Source: Nanohaloarchaea archaeon PL-Br10_U2g5 (lineage in GTDB: Archaea; Halobacteriota; Halobacteria; Halobacteriales; Haloferacaceae). From it: a DNA stretch of 7,700 bases. The notes under the pieces are model-generated. The model was not told the DNA's origin, searched no databases, and saw only the letters and a list, made by a program, of their open reading frames with translations. Shown here piece after piece: positions 1 through 5,706 of this stretch; the first letter of the stretch is position 1, and the number at the start of each line of letters is the position of its first letter. The stretch spans positions 1 to 7,700 of the forward strand of contig LKMY01000072.1 in NCBI GenBank assembly GCA_001564205.1, read 5' to 3'. The translations under genes and the position numbers were made by a program.

Positions 1-253
1 CCGGGAGTACATTCACGAGGAGCTCGACGCCCCCACCGTCGAGTCTGCGGGCAATTTCGTGCTCGCAGCGGTCGGAGACGGCGAACGAGTCGCCGAGGCT
101 GCACAGGAACGCGGCGTGATCATCCGGGACTGCACCTCGTTCGGACTGCCGGAACACGTCCGGATCTCGACCGGCACTCGCGAGGAGACGCGGAAGGCCG
201 TGGCGACGCTCAACGAGACGCTCGCCGACCTCGGACTCGGTGTTCGCGCGTGA
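1..253 (+). CDS. hisC: Histidinol-phosphate aminotransferase, C-terminal part (5' end outside window)
   Basis: This is the last 83 residues of a PLP-dependent class I/II aminotransferase; the reading frame is already open at base 2 and ends at TGA 251-253. HisC converts imidazole-acetol phosphate and glutamate to histidinol phosphate and 2-oxoglutarate in histidine biosynthesis, in the cytoplasm. What is visible is the C-terminal small domain: an N-F-V-L strand, the segment RGVIIRDCTSFGLPEHVRIS, and a final helix. The 'GVIIRDC..FG.P..VRIS.GT' pattern is typical of HisC, and its Arg in VRIS is the family's conserved C-terminal arginine that contacts substrate. The PLP lysine lies upstream and cannot be seen. 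The stop overlaps the start of the next gene by four bases. Another aminotransferase of the same fold is possible but the tail pattern fits HisC best. Confidence 0.88.
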   Translation, partial: REYIHEELDAPTVESAGNFVLAAVGDGERVAEAAQERGVIIRDCTSFGLPEHVRISTGTREETRKAVATLNETLADLGLGVRA

Positions 254-816
254 GTCGGGACGCGGACGAAGACAGCGGTGCGGGCGAGAGCGACACGGCA
301 ACTCTCCCGACTCGCGTCGCCGTCACCGGGACGCCCGGAACCGGAAAATCGACGGCGACCGGCCTCCTCGAAGACGAGTACACCGTGATCCACCTCAACG
401 ACCGGATCACGTCGGACGACGACCTCTGGACGGAGCGTGACGCCGAGCGAGACACCCTCGTCGCGGATCTCGACGCGGTCGCTGACGCTCTCGGCGACTG
501 GTCGGGAATTCTCGACTCACACCTCGCCCACCGCTTCGACGTCGACCGGGTCGTCGTGTTGCGGTGCCACCCGGAGGAAATCGAGAAGCGGCTCCGCAAC
601 CGCGGGGAGTCGGCGGCGACCGCGGTAGAGAATTCCGAAAGCGAGGCGCTCGATGTGATCCTCTCGGAGGCCGTCGCCGAGCACGGCGCCGAAAACGTCT
701 ACGAGATCGACGCGACCGATCTCGACCCCGAGGCCGTGGCCGAGGCGGTCCGAGACGCGATCGAGGGGAACCGCGAGCCGAGCGCGGGGACTGTCGACTT
801 CATCGATTATTTATGA
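250..816 (+). CDS. AK6/Fap7-type adenylate kinase family protein
   Basis: A 188-residue P-loop kinase. After an acidic N-terminal extension of about 20 residues comes the first strand and the Walker A motif GTPGTGKS at residues 27-34, then an NMP-binding region, the DSHLAHR segment (89-95) that corresponds to the Walker B-like 'D.HL' of the AK6/Fap7 group, and a lid-like stretch VLRCHPEEIEKRLRNRG (103-119). The protein ends VDFIDYL, close to the usual family ending. Family knowledge: AK6/Fap7 enzymes have adenylate kinase and ATPase activity and act in maturation of the small ribosomal subunit, in archaea through ribosomal protein S11. The GTG start (250-252) is chosen because its bases overlap the hisC TGA (GTGA), a typical coupled start, and no other ATG/GTG precedes the P-loop in frame. 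The family call is firm; the biological role is inferred from relatives. Confidence 0.86.
   Translation: MSRDADEDSGAGESDTATLPTRVAVTGTPGTGKSTATGLLEDEYTVIHLNDRITSDDDLWTERDAERDTLVADLDAVADALGDWSGILDSHLAHRFDVDRVVVLRCHPEEIEKRLRNRGESAATAVENSESEALDVILSEAVAEHGAENVYEIDATDLDPEAVAEAVRDAIEGNREPSAGTVDFIDYL
804..815 (+). promoter_or_regulatory. Possible TATA box for the CDP-alcohol phosphatidyltransferase gene
   Basis: The AT-rich stretch gattatttatg sits inside a GC-rich background at the very end of the kinase gene. Its centre is about 34 bases before the ATG at 843, a distance that fits an archaeal TATA box with a very short leader. It may let the third gene be transcribed separately from hisC and the kinase. 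It also encodes the last residues (IDYL) of the kinase, so base composition alone could explain it. Confidence 0.3.
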
Positions 817-842
817 GCCGACCGCGAGAGTCGAACCGATAG

Positions 843-1445
843 ATGACTCTCGATCAGTATCGGTCGGTGGCGGAGCGCTTGCTCGGACCGTGGGTGCGCA
901 CAGCCGCCAAGCTCGGCCTCTCCCCGGATCAGGTGAGCGTCATCGCGTTCGGGGTCGCGATCGGTGCCGGCGTTGCCTTCGCGGTCGGCGAGCCCCTCTT
1001 TTATCTACTCGGGGCGGTCCTCGTGCTTCTCAACGGCTGGTTCGATCTCGTTGACGGCGCGCTCGCCCGCCACTTGGAGGTCTCTTCCGACGGTGGTGAT
1101 CTGCTCGATCACGTACTCGACCGGTACGCCGACATCGCGATTCTCGCCGGTTTCACGGCGGGAATCGGCGCGTATGCGCTCGGATTCGCCGCCGTCACGG
1201 GCGTCTTGATGACTTCGTACCTCGGCACGCAGATCCAGGCCGTCGGCATCGGCCGCGAGTACGGCGGGCTGCTCGGTCGCGCCGATCGACTCGCCCTGAT
1301 GGGAATCGTCGGGGTCGTCGCCGCGGTGTACTCGGCCCCGCTGGTCGTCGGGCTGAACGTCGTCGGGCTCCTGCTCGTCTTGTTCGCGGTCGTCGGCCAC
1401 TTGACTGCGCTCCAGCGGTTCCTCGGAGCGTGGTCAGATCTATGA
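843..1445 (+). CDS. CDP-alcohol phosphatidyltransferase, probably archaetidylinositol-phosphate synthase type
   Basis: A 200-residue integral membrane enzyme carrying the complete CDP-alcohol phosphotransferase signature: D68..DG(71-72)..AR(75-76), eight residues, G85, then D89 and D93. These aspartates bind the divalent metals and the CDP-lipid. Hydrophobic segments lie at about 30-65, 98-125, and 150-188 (the last probably two helices), consistent with the usual six-helix fold. Family knowledge: enzymes of this class join a CDP-activated lipid (in archaea CDP-archaeol) to a polar alcohol such as inositol phosphate, glycerol phosphate or serine. The length and the DGALAR motif resemble archaeal archaetidylinositol-phosphate synthases, but the acceptor cannot be read from sequence with certainty. 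It starts 26 bases after the kinase stop, so it is probably in the same operon. The ATG at 843 begins the usual amphipathic N-terminal helix. Confidence 0.84.
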   Translation: MTLDQYRSVAERLLGPWVRTAAKLGLSPDQVSVIAFGVAIGAGVAFAVGEPLFYLLGAVLVLLNGWFDLVDGALARHLEVSSDGGDLLDHVLDRYADIAILAGFTAGIGAYALGFAAVTGVLMTSYLGTQIQAVGIGREYGGLLGRADRLALMGIVGVVAAVYSAPLVVGLNVVGLLLVLFAVVGHLTALQRFLGAWSDL

Positions 1446-1491
1446 TTAGGGGGTGATAGCGCGTCAGTTCGACCGCGTCCCCGCCGAAGGA

Positions 1492-1505
1492 ACGCTTAAA
1501 AGCGT
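1492..1505. promoter_or_regulatory. TATA box with overlapping palindrome (ACGCTT-AA-AAGCGT)
   Basis: The bases CTTAAAA at 1495-1501 form a haloarchaeal-type TATA box centred about 27 bases before the ATG at 1525, the spacing expected for a leaderless transcript. The box lies inside a perfect inverted repeat with 6-base arms (1492-1497 and 1500-1505) separated by AA. A protein bound to this palindrome would block access of the TATA-binding protein. The promoter reading is well supported by position; the operator reading is inference. Confidence 0.55.
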
Positions 1506-1524
1506 CCGGCCGGAACGGAGAGAT

Positions 1525-1761
1525 ATGCCCACTTTCGAGTTGAACCTGTCTGACGACGTTTACGCGGAGTTCCAACAGCTTGCCGACCAGGAGTTCGTCT
1601 CCGAAGAGCAGGCGGCAGAAGACCTCATCGCGTCAGGTATCGAGGCGTACAACGTGACGATCGTCGATGACGACCCCCGCGACGAGATGCTGGACGGCGC
1701 CGAGAACAACATGTTCGATACCGCACAAGATCCCGGTAGTCTCGAAGACGACCGATTGTAA
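1525..1761 (+). CDS. Small acidic ribbon-helix-helix-like protein, function unknown
   Basis: A 78-residue protein. The first 45 residues follow a ribbon-helix-helix plan: a strand with alternating hydrophobics (TFELNL), a first helix (DDVYAEFQQLADQE), a turn, and a second helix (SEEQAAEDLIASGIEAY). The remaining 35 residues are very acidic and look disordered. Unlike classical DNA-binding members, the strand carries no basic residues, so it may instead mediate dimerisation or protein contact. Similar short proteins are common in haloarchaea but I cannot give a role. The ATG at 1525 is preferred over an upstream in-frame GTG at 1453 because a TATA box lies 27 bases before 1525 and the intervening residues are arginine-rich and unlike haloarchaeal protein. 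It is convergent with the transporter gene, with 51 bases between stops. Confidence 0.72.
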   Translation: MPTFELNLSDDVYAEFQQLADQEFVSEEQAAEDLIASGIEAYNVTIVDDDPRDEMLDGAENNMFDTAQDPGSLEDDRL

Positions 1762-1812
1762 TATTCGTCTGCCGCCTCCCATCGAACCTGCTGGTTTTCG
1801 TACACCGGCGCA

Positions 1813-2997
1813 CTAATATCCCAGTTTCAGTACCCGGTTCACCAGCAGCGCGAGCAACCCGAGCGCCATTACGACTGCGAGCAGTCCGAAGGCGGCTGTC
1901 CATCCCGCGAGATCGGAGACCGCGCCGACAACGACGCTCCCGGACGCTCCGATCACCATGTACGCGGTCCGTACGAGTCCGAAGCCGGCACCTCGCTCAG
2001 CGTCCGAGAGGAGGTCCATGAACCGCGACTGTAGCGGTGCACCCCACGACATCGCGAGTCCGACGAACCCGACGGCGACGAGCGTCGTGGGGAAGCCGAG
2101 ATCGAGCGTCGCGGACGCGACGAGCAGCCCGTACCCGACGACGCCCGCCGTCATCGTTCCCATCACCGTCACGTCGCGGCCGAATCGGTCCGAGATCGAC
2201 CCCGTAATCGGTTGGGTCACGCCGTGAACGACGAAGTACAGCGAGAACAATAGCGCCGAAAGCGCGGTCGAGAGCCCGTTTCCGACCTCTAAGAACGCGG
2301 GGAGGAACGAGGCGGTCGCCTGCCACGTGAACGCGCCCAAGACGGCCAGTGCGGTCGTGTACGCGATCCGTGGCCGCGAGAGGAGTTCGGCGAGCGGTCC
2401 GACCGCGAACCGCTCGCGAATCGGCTGCCCCGGTCGCAGCGGTTCAGTCGGCCGAATCTGCCACGCAAACAGGAGGAACACCGGGACGGCGGCGACGACT
2501 CCCAACAGGATTCCAGTGCGCCAGCCGTACTGCGCCCCGACGACCGCGGCCAGCGGCGGCGCGGCGAGTCCCGCGAGCGGCCCCCCAGCGACGTGAACGC
2601 CGATCGCTTGCCCGATGTCGTCGTACTGTTTCGTGAGGAACGTCGTCGCGACGGTGTAGTGGAGGCCGGCGCCAGCACCGAGCACGACCGTGAACAGCAT
2701 GAACGCGAGTATCGACGGCGAGACGGCGATCAACAGCGAGGCGATCGCAGTGGCGCCCACGGCAGTCAGGATGACTGTGCGCTCGCCGTACTTATCGCCG
2801 AGCACGCCCGACGGAAACTGCGCCAGCGCGTACGCCAGCCACATTCCGGACAGAGCGAGCCCGACCGTGGCGTTCGTGACGGCGAATTCGGCGGTAATGC
2901 GCGGCACGAGCGGACTGATTACCAGGCGCGCGACCATCGTCGCGGTGAACGCGAGCGTACAGAGGGCGAGTGCCGTGTGTTTGTACCGCCAGTTCAC
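1813..2997 (-). CDS. Major facilitator superfamily (MFS) transporter
   Basis: A 394-residue polytopic membrane protein of the usual 12-helix MFS length. Two pseudo-symmetric halves are visible. The first carries motif A between helices 2 and 3 as GVLGDKYGER (residues 64-73), and the second half carries its counterpart GSISDRFGR (266-274). The long cytoplasmic loop between helices 6 and 7 spans roughly 181-210 and is Arg/Pro rich. The first helix starts almost at once (residues 8-30), so there is no separate signal peptide. The start is a GTG at 2997-2995; an in-frame TGA lies shortly upstream and no other start codon lies between. MFS carriers of this kind usually exchange a solute for protons or sodium; the substrate cannot be told from sequence. 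It lies downstream of the M24 peptidase on the same strand, 127 bases away, so co-transcription is possible but the repeat-filled gap may separate them. Confidence 0.9.
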   Translation of the reverse strand: MNWRYKHTALALCTLAFTATMVARLVISPLVPRITAEFAVTNATVGLALSGMWLAYALAQFPSGVLGDKYGERTVILTAVGATAIASLLIAVSPSILAFMLFTVVLGAGAGLHYTVATTFLTKQYDDIGQAIGVHVAGGPLAGLAAPPLAAVVGAQYGWRTGILLGVVAAVPVFLLFAWQIRPTEPLRPGQPIRERFAVGPLAELLSRPRIAYTTALAVLGAFTWQATASFLPAFLEVGNGLSTALSALLFSLYFVVHGVTQPITGSISDRFGRDVTVMGTMTAGVVGYGLLVASATLDLGFPTTLVAVGFVGLAMSWGAPLQSRFMDLLSDAERGAGFGLVRTAYMVIGASGSVVVGAVSDLAGWTAAFGLLAVVMALGLLALLVNRVLKLGY

Positions 2998-3022
2998 GGT
3001 CGTCGTATTCGACAGGGGTCAA

Positions 3023-3112
3023 AGCGGGTTCCGATTCCGGCCAACCGAGCCGGCTATTAGCAGGATCGGATTCCGGCCAACCGAGCCGGCTATTAGCGGG
3101 ATCGGATTCCGG
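3023..3112. repeat. 36-bp tandem direct repeat, about 2.5 copies, with internal inverted repeat
   Basis: Copy 1 is 3033-3068 and copy 2 is 3069-3104; they differ at a single base (A at 3062, G at 3098). Partial matches extend on both sides: GATTCCGG recurs at 3105-3112, and AGCGGG at 3023-3028 matches 3095-3100. Each full copy holds the inverted repeat CCGGC, seven bases, GCCGG (3037-3053 in copy 1), able to form a small hairpin. The array fills most of the 127 bases between the M24 peptidase stop (3125) and the MFS transporter start (2997). On the minus strand each copy also contains CTAATAG, a weak TATA-like string. The near identity of the copies points to a recent duplication by slippage. 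Confidence 0.9.
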
Positions 3113-3124
3113 AGAGCCGAATCG

Positions 3125-4309
3125 TCAGACGACGAACTCGATCGGATACTCCGTGAGGTTCTCGTACCCGTCTTCGGTAACGACGACGAGGTCTTCGATA
3201 CGGACGCCGCCGACAGCGGGATCGTAGAGGCCCGGCTCGACGGTGATCACGTGGCCGGGTTGCAGCTCCCCGCCGCCGCTCGCGAGTCGCGGCGACTCGT
3301 GAACGTCGAGGCCGATTCCGTGGCCGGTCGAGTGGATGAACCCGGTCTCCGTCTCGGGATCGGTTCGGAACGTCGGCTCGCCGGCATCCTCGTACACTTC
3401 GCAGGCGGCGGCGTGGACGTCTTCGCCGGTGGCGCCCGGCTCAATCGCGTCGAGCGCGGCATCGAGGGCGCGCTCGGTGAGGTCGTACCACTCCCGGAGC
3501 GTGGCCGGTGGCTCGCCGACACAGAACGTCCGGGTCATGTCTGCGTTGTACTTCGTCGCCTTCGAGCGGGGGAAGATGTCGACGATGATCGCCTCGTTCG
3601 CCCGGAGCGGTCCCGAACCGCGGTCGTGTGGATCCGCGGCCTGTGCGCCGCCAGCGACGATCGTCTCGTCGAGGGCGCAGCCGTGGCGCAGCAGCGTTAC
3701 TTCGATCTCCTCGGCGACCCGCTCGCTGGTGAGCGGTTCGCCGTCGTGGAGAAGCGTGTTCGGCGCTACACCGTGGCCGTCGGAGTCGCGATCGGCGGCC
3801 ACGTCCGAGCCGGCGATGAGCGCCTCCGCGGCACGCATCGCCGCCTCGTTCGCACGCTGGGCCTCGCGGATCGCGTCAATCTCGTCGTCGGTTTTGATCG
3901 CGCGGACCGCTCGGAGCCGGTCGTCGCCGTCGACGGTGACGTCGATCCCGCGGTCTCGCATCGCGTCTGCGGTTCCGACCGGCCCGCGCGGCGGCATGGA
4001 CACCGACTCGACACCCTTGTCGCGGACGAACGCGGCATACATGTCGTACCGCTCCTCACGGCCGCCGTACTCGTAGTCGTAGTCGGCGTGCCGCTCAACC
4101 GAGTCAGCGGTCGCCTCTTTTCGGGCGCGACCGTACTCCAGCCCGGAGACGAGAACGTGGATCGCGCCGTCGGCGTACAGCGTCAAAAACGGGTCGGGGC
4201 CCGTGAATCCGGAGAGGTACAGCTGGTTAGCGTCGTCCTGAGAAGCGTCGAGGAGGTACCCGTCGGCATCGAGGCGTGCGAGACCGTCAGCGAGTCGAGC
4301 GCGGTTCAT
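3125..4309 (-). CDS. M24 family metallopeptidase (Xaa-Pro aminopeptidase/dipeptidase-like)
   Basis: A 394-residue protein with the two-domain layout of prolidase-type enzymes: an N-terminal creatinase-like domain (about 1-130) and a C-terminal 'pita-bread' catalytic domain (about 135-394). The five expected dinuclear metal ligands are all visible: D244 in IIVDIFPR, D257 in NADMTRTF, H330 in STGHGIGLDVHE, E358 in VEPGLY, and E372 in GVRIEDLVVV. Family knowledge: such enzymes cut a peptide bond before or after proline at the N-terminus and act in the cytoplasm in peptide turnover; exact specificity is not readable. D244 and D257 are 13 residues apart rather than the 11 usual in PepP and prolidase, as in the 'VDIFPR' subgroup. 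The ATG at 4309-4307 is chosen because the domain begins there; the frame stays open upstream to 4531 but that stretch is Arg/Cys rich and overlaps promoter sequence. Divergent from tfb. Confidence 0.91.
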   Translation of the reverse strand: MNRARLADGLARLDADGYLLDASQDDANQLYLSGFTGPDPFLTLYADGAIHVLVSGLEYGRARKEATADSVERHADYDYEYGGREERYDMYAAFVRDKGVESVSMPPRGPVGTADAMRDRGIDVTVDGDDRLRAVRAIKTDDEIDAIREAQRANEAAMRAAEALIAGSDVAADRDSDGHGVAPNTLLHDGEPLTSERVAEEIEVTLLRHGCALDETIVAGGAQAADPHDRGSGPLRANEAIIVDIFPRSKATKYNADMTRTFCVGEPPATLREWYDLTERALDAALDAIEPGATGEDVHAAACEVYEDAGEPTFRTDPETETGFIHSTGHGIGLDVHESPRLASGGGELQPGHVITVEPGLYDPAVGGVRIEDLVVVTEDGYENLTEYPIEFVV

Positions 4310-4394
4310 ACACGCTCTGCTCGGGCGACACCCAAATCGGTTGCCCTCGCGGAACTGCGGGTGTCGGTAAATGACCACCCATGACTCGCGAAAT

Positions 4395-4404
4395 GTATAT
4401 ATAC
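4395..4404. promoter_or_regulatory. Palindromic TATA-like box between the M24 peptidase and tfb
   Basis: GTATATATAC is self-complementary and stands out in the AT-rich part of the intergenic region. Read leftward it would place a start site near 4373, giving the M24 peptidase gene a leader of about 64 bases. Read rightward it would start a transcript near 4427, about 195 bases before the tfb start codon. Direction cannot be settled from sequence. Confidence 0.5.
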
Positions 4405-4476
4405 GTGTATCCGACTCGCAGTCGAACGATATCAGCGAGCAATTGCCGACCACAGAATACCGGTAATAATCGCCAC

Positions 4477-4509
4477 AGAAACGTTTTCGAACGTCTCTCT
4501 CGACCCTTT
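4477..4509 (+). terminator. Possible hairpin plus T-run terminator
   Basis: ACGTT (4481-4485), loop TTCG, AACGT (4490-4494) forms a 5-bp stem closed by a stable tetraloop, extendable outward by three more pairs past one mismatch (AGA 4477-4479 with TCT 4496-4498). Twelve bases after the stem's inner part comes CCCTTTT ending at 4510. This resembles a terminator for a short plus-strand transcript beginning near 4427, or a structured part of a long tfb leader. The distance between stem and T run is long for a classical intrinsic terminator, so confidence is low. Confidence 0.22.
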
Positions 4510-4558
4510 TCAGGATTGAGATAGAGCACATATTTTATATGCGTTCGACCCTTATCTG
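4500..4558. repeat. Imperfect 14-base direct repeat flanking the tfb TATA box
   Basis: TCGACCCTTTTCAG at 4500-4513 and TCGACCCTTATCTG at 4545-4558 match at 12 of 14 positions, 45 bases apart. The first copy lies upstream and the second just downstream of the TATA-like element at 4531-4540. The spacing is about four helical turns, so both copies would lie on nearly the same face of the DNA, as for a regulator binding twice. No protein is known to me for this site. Confidence 0.5.
4531..4540 (+). promoter_or_regulatory. Probable TATA box of the tfb gene
   Basis: TATTTTATAT is the best TATA-like element upstream of tfb. It predicts a start site near 4561-4564 and thus a leader of about 60 bases before the ATG at 4623, unlike the leaderless arrangement of other genes here. 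CCCTTATC at 4549-4556 is a weaker alternative that would shorten the leader to about 43 bases. Confidence 0.55.
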
Positions 4559-4622
4559 TTAGTGAGGACAACAACCGAGACGCGTCTCTCGGCCCCACCG
4601 TTCCCTCCACTTGAGCTAACCA

Positions 4623-5594
4623 ATGAGCGAAAACGTTCGAACGTACACGGCGGAGCACGTCGACGACGAAGCGGAGACGGAGTCGTCGGCCGAGGAACTG
4701 CGATGTCCCGAGTGTAGCGGCCAGCTCGCGACGGACACAGAACACGGCGAGACAGTCTGTGTCGACTGCGGACTCGTCGTCGAGGAGGACGAAATCGACC
4801 GCGGACCGGAGTGGCGCGCGTTCGATTCCAAAGAGAAGGACAGCAAGTCGCGCGTCGGCGCCCCGACGACGAATATGATGCACGACAAGGGGTTGTCGAC
4901 GAACATCGGCTGGCAGAATAAAGACGCCTACGGCAAGTCGCTGTCGAGTCGCCAGCGCGAGAAGATGCAGCGACTTCGCACGTGGAACGAGCGGTTCCGC
5001 ACCCGCGACTCCAAAGAGCGCAACCTCAAGCAGGCGCTCGGCGAGATCGACCGCATGGCCAGTGCCCTCGGTCTCCCGGACAACGTCCGCGAAACTGCCT
5101 CCGTCATCTACCGCCGCGCGCTCGATGAGGACCTCCTCCCCGGTCGCTCCATCGAGGGCGTCTCGACGTCGTCCCTGTATGCCGCCGCCCGGCAGGCCGG
5201 CACGCCGCGAAGCCTCGACGAGATCGCCGCGGTCTCCCGCGTCGAGAAAGACGAGATCGCCCGGACGTACCGCTACGTCGTCCGCGAGCTCAAACTGGAG
5301 ATCCAGCCAGCGGACCCCGAGAGCTACGTCCCGCGGTTCGCCTCCGACCTCGGGCTCTCGGACGAGGCCGAGCGGCGGGCTCGGTCGCTGCTCAACACCG
5401 CGAAAGAGCAGGGGATCCACTCGGGCAAGTCGCCGGTCGGTCTCGCGGCCGCCGCCGTCTACGCCGCCTCACTCCTCGTGAACGAGAAGGTGACCCAAAG
5501 CGAGGTCAGCGACGTGGCGAACATCAGCGAAGTGACGATCCGGAACCGGTACCACGAGCTACTCGAAGCCGAGGACGGCGTCGCGTTGAACTGA
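4623..5594 (+). CDS. tfb: Transcription initiation factor B (archaeal TFIIB homologue)
   Basis: A 323-residue general transcription factor, the normal length for TFB. It binds the TBP-TATA complex and the BRE element and recruits RNA polymerase. Domains in order: an acidic N-terminal tail typical of haloarchaea (1-25); a zinc ribbon with C28, C31, C46 and C49; the B-reader/B-linker region around GPEWRAFDSKEKDSKSRVG (61-79) and following basic stretch; and two cyclin-like repeats (about 131-221 and 232-316). The second ends in a helix-turn-helix (about VTQSEVSDVANISEVTIRN, 290-308) that reads the BRE. All zinc ligands are intact. Haloarchaea usually carry several TFB paralogues with different target sets; which one this is cannot be decided here. 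The ATG at 4623 has no Shine-Dalgarno site. It is divergent from the peptidase and followed by a hairpin-rich tail. Confidence 0.97.
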   Translation: MSENVRTYTAEHVDDEAETESSAEELRCPECSGQLATDTEHGETVCVDCGLVVEEDEIDRGPEWRAFDSKEKDSKSRVGAPTTNMMHDKGLSTNIGWQNKDAYGKSLSSRQREKMQRLRTWNERFRTRDSKERNLKQALGEIDRMASALGLPDNVRETASVIYRRALDEDLLPGRSIEGVSTSSLYAAARQAGTPRSLDEIAAVSRVEKDEIARTYRYVVRELKLEIQPADPESYVPRFASDLGLSDEAERRARSLLNTAKEQGIHSGKSPVGLAAAAVYAASLLVNEKVTQSEVSDVANISEVTIRNRYHELLEAEDGVALN

Positions 5595-5620
5595 GCTGAC
5601 TGAAATCAGCGCCACGCTGA
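5595..5620 (+). terminator. Two overlapping hairpins immediately after the tfb stop
   Basis: GCTGA (5595-5599) pairs with TCAGC (5606-5610) around a 6-base loop, and TCAGCG (5606-5611) pairs with CGCTGA (5615-5620) around CCA. The two stems share 5606-5610, so they exclude each other. They begin at the base after the TGA. No T run follows, so this may be a 3' end structure rather than a classical terminator. Confidence 0.3.
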
Positions 5621-5706
5621 GCTGCCCCGCACCGCACGATACCGATTCATCTTTGCGTCGATGCGTGTTTCCGAATCTCCAAACCCTACCAGTCCCATCC
5701 ACGAGT

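Noticed and set aside
1453..1524. Upstream GTG start for the small ribbon-helix-helix-like gene
   Set aside because: It would place the TATA box and palindrome inside the coding sequence and add an Arg-rich tail that the fold does not need.
1762..1812. Shared terminator between the convergent small gene and MFS transporter
   Set aside because: Only a short GGTTTT stretch is visible near 1793-1798 with no clear stem, so I do not call a terminator.
3033..3104. CRISPR-like repeats (36-bp unit)
   Set aside because: The copies are directly adjacent with no spacers between them and only two full units exist, so this is a tandem duplication, not a CRISPR array.
4287..4382. Possible 31-residue minus-strand peptide just before the peptidase start
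   Set aside because: Its ATG lies too close to the TATA-like box at 4395-4404 to be on the transcript, and it overlaps the peptidase start; no further support.
2690..4384. Plus-strand open frame of 564 codons opposite the peptidase and transporter
   Set aside because: It crosses two well-supported minus-strand genes and the tandem repeat between them; the long frame is a product of high GC at third positions, and its translation is repetitive and Arg/Val rich without a fold pattern.
4310..4531. N-terminal extension of the M24 peptidase to an ATG at 4531
   Set aside because: The added 74 residues are rich in Arg, Cys, Tyr and Ser and cover the TATA-like boxes; the M24 N-terminal domain starts naturally at 4309.
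4287..5420. Minus-strand open frame of 377 codons opposite tfb
   Set aside because: It is the antisense shadow of tfb in GC-rich DNA; it spans the promoter region and its product has no recognisable domain, while tfb on the other strand is unmistakable.
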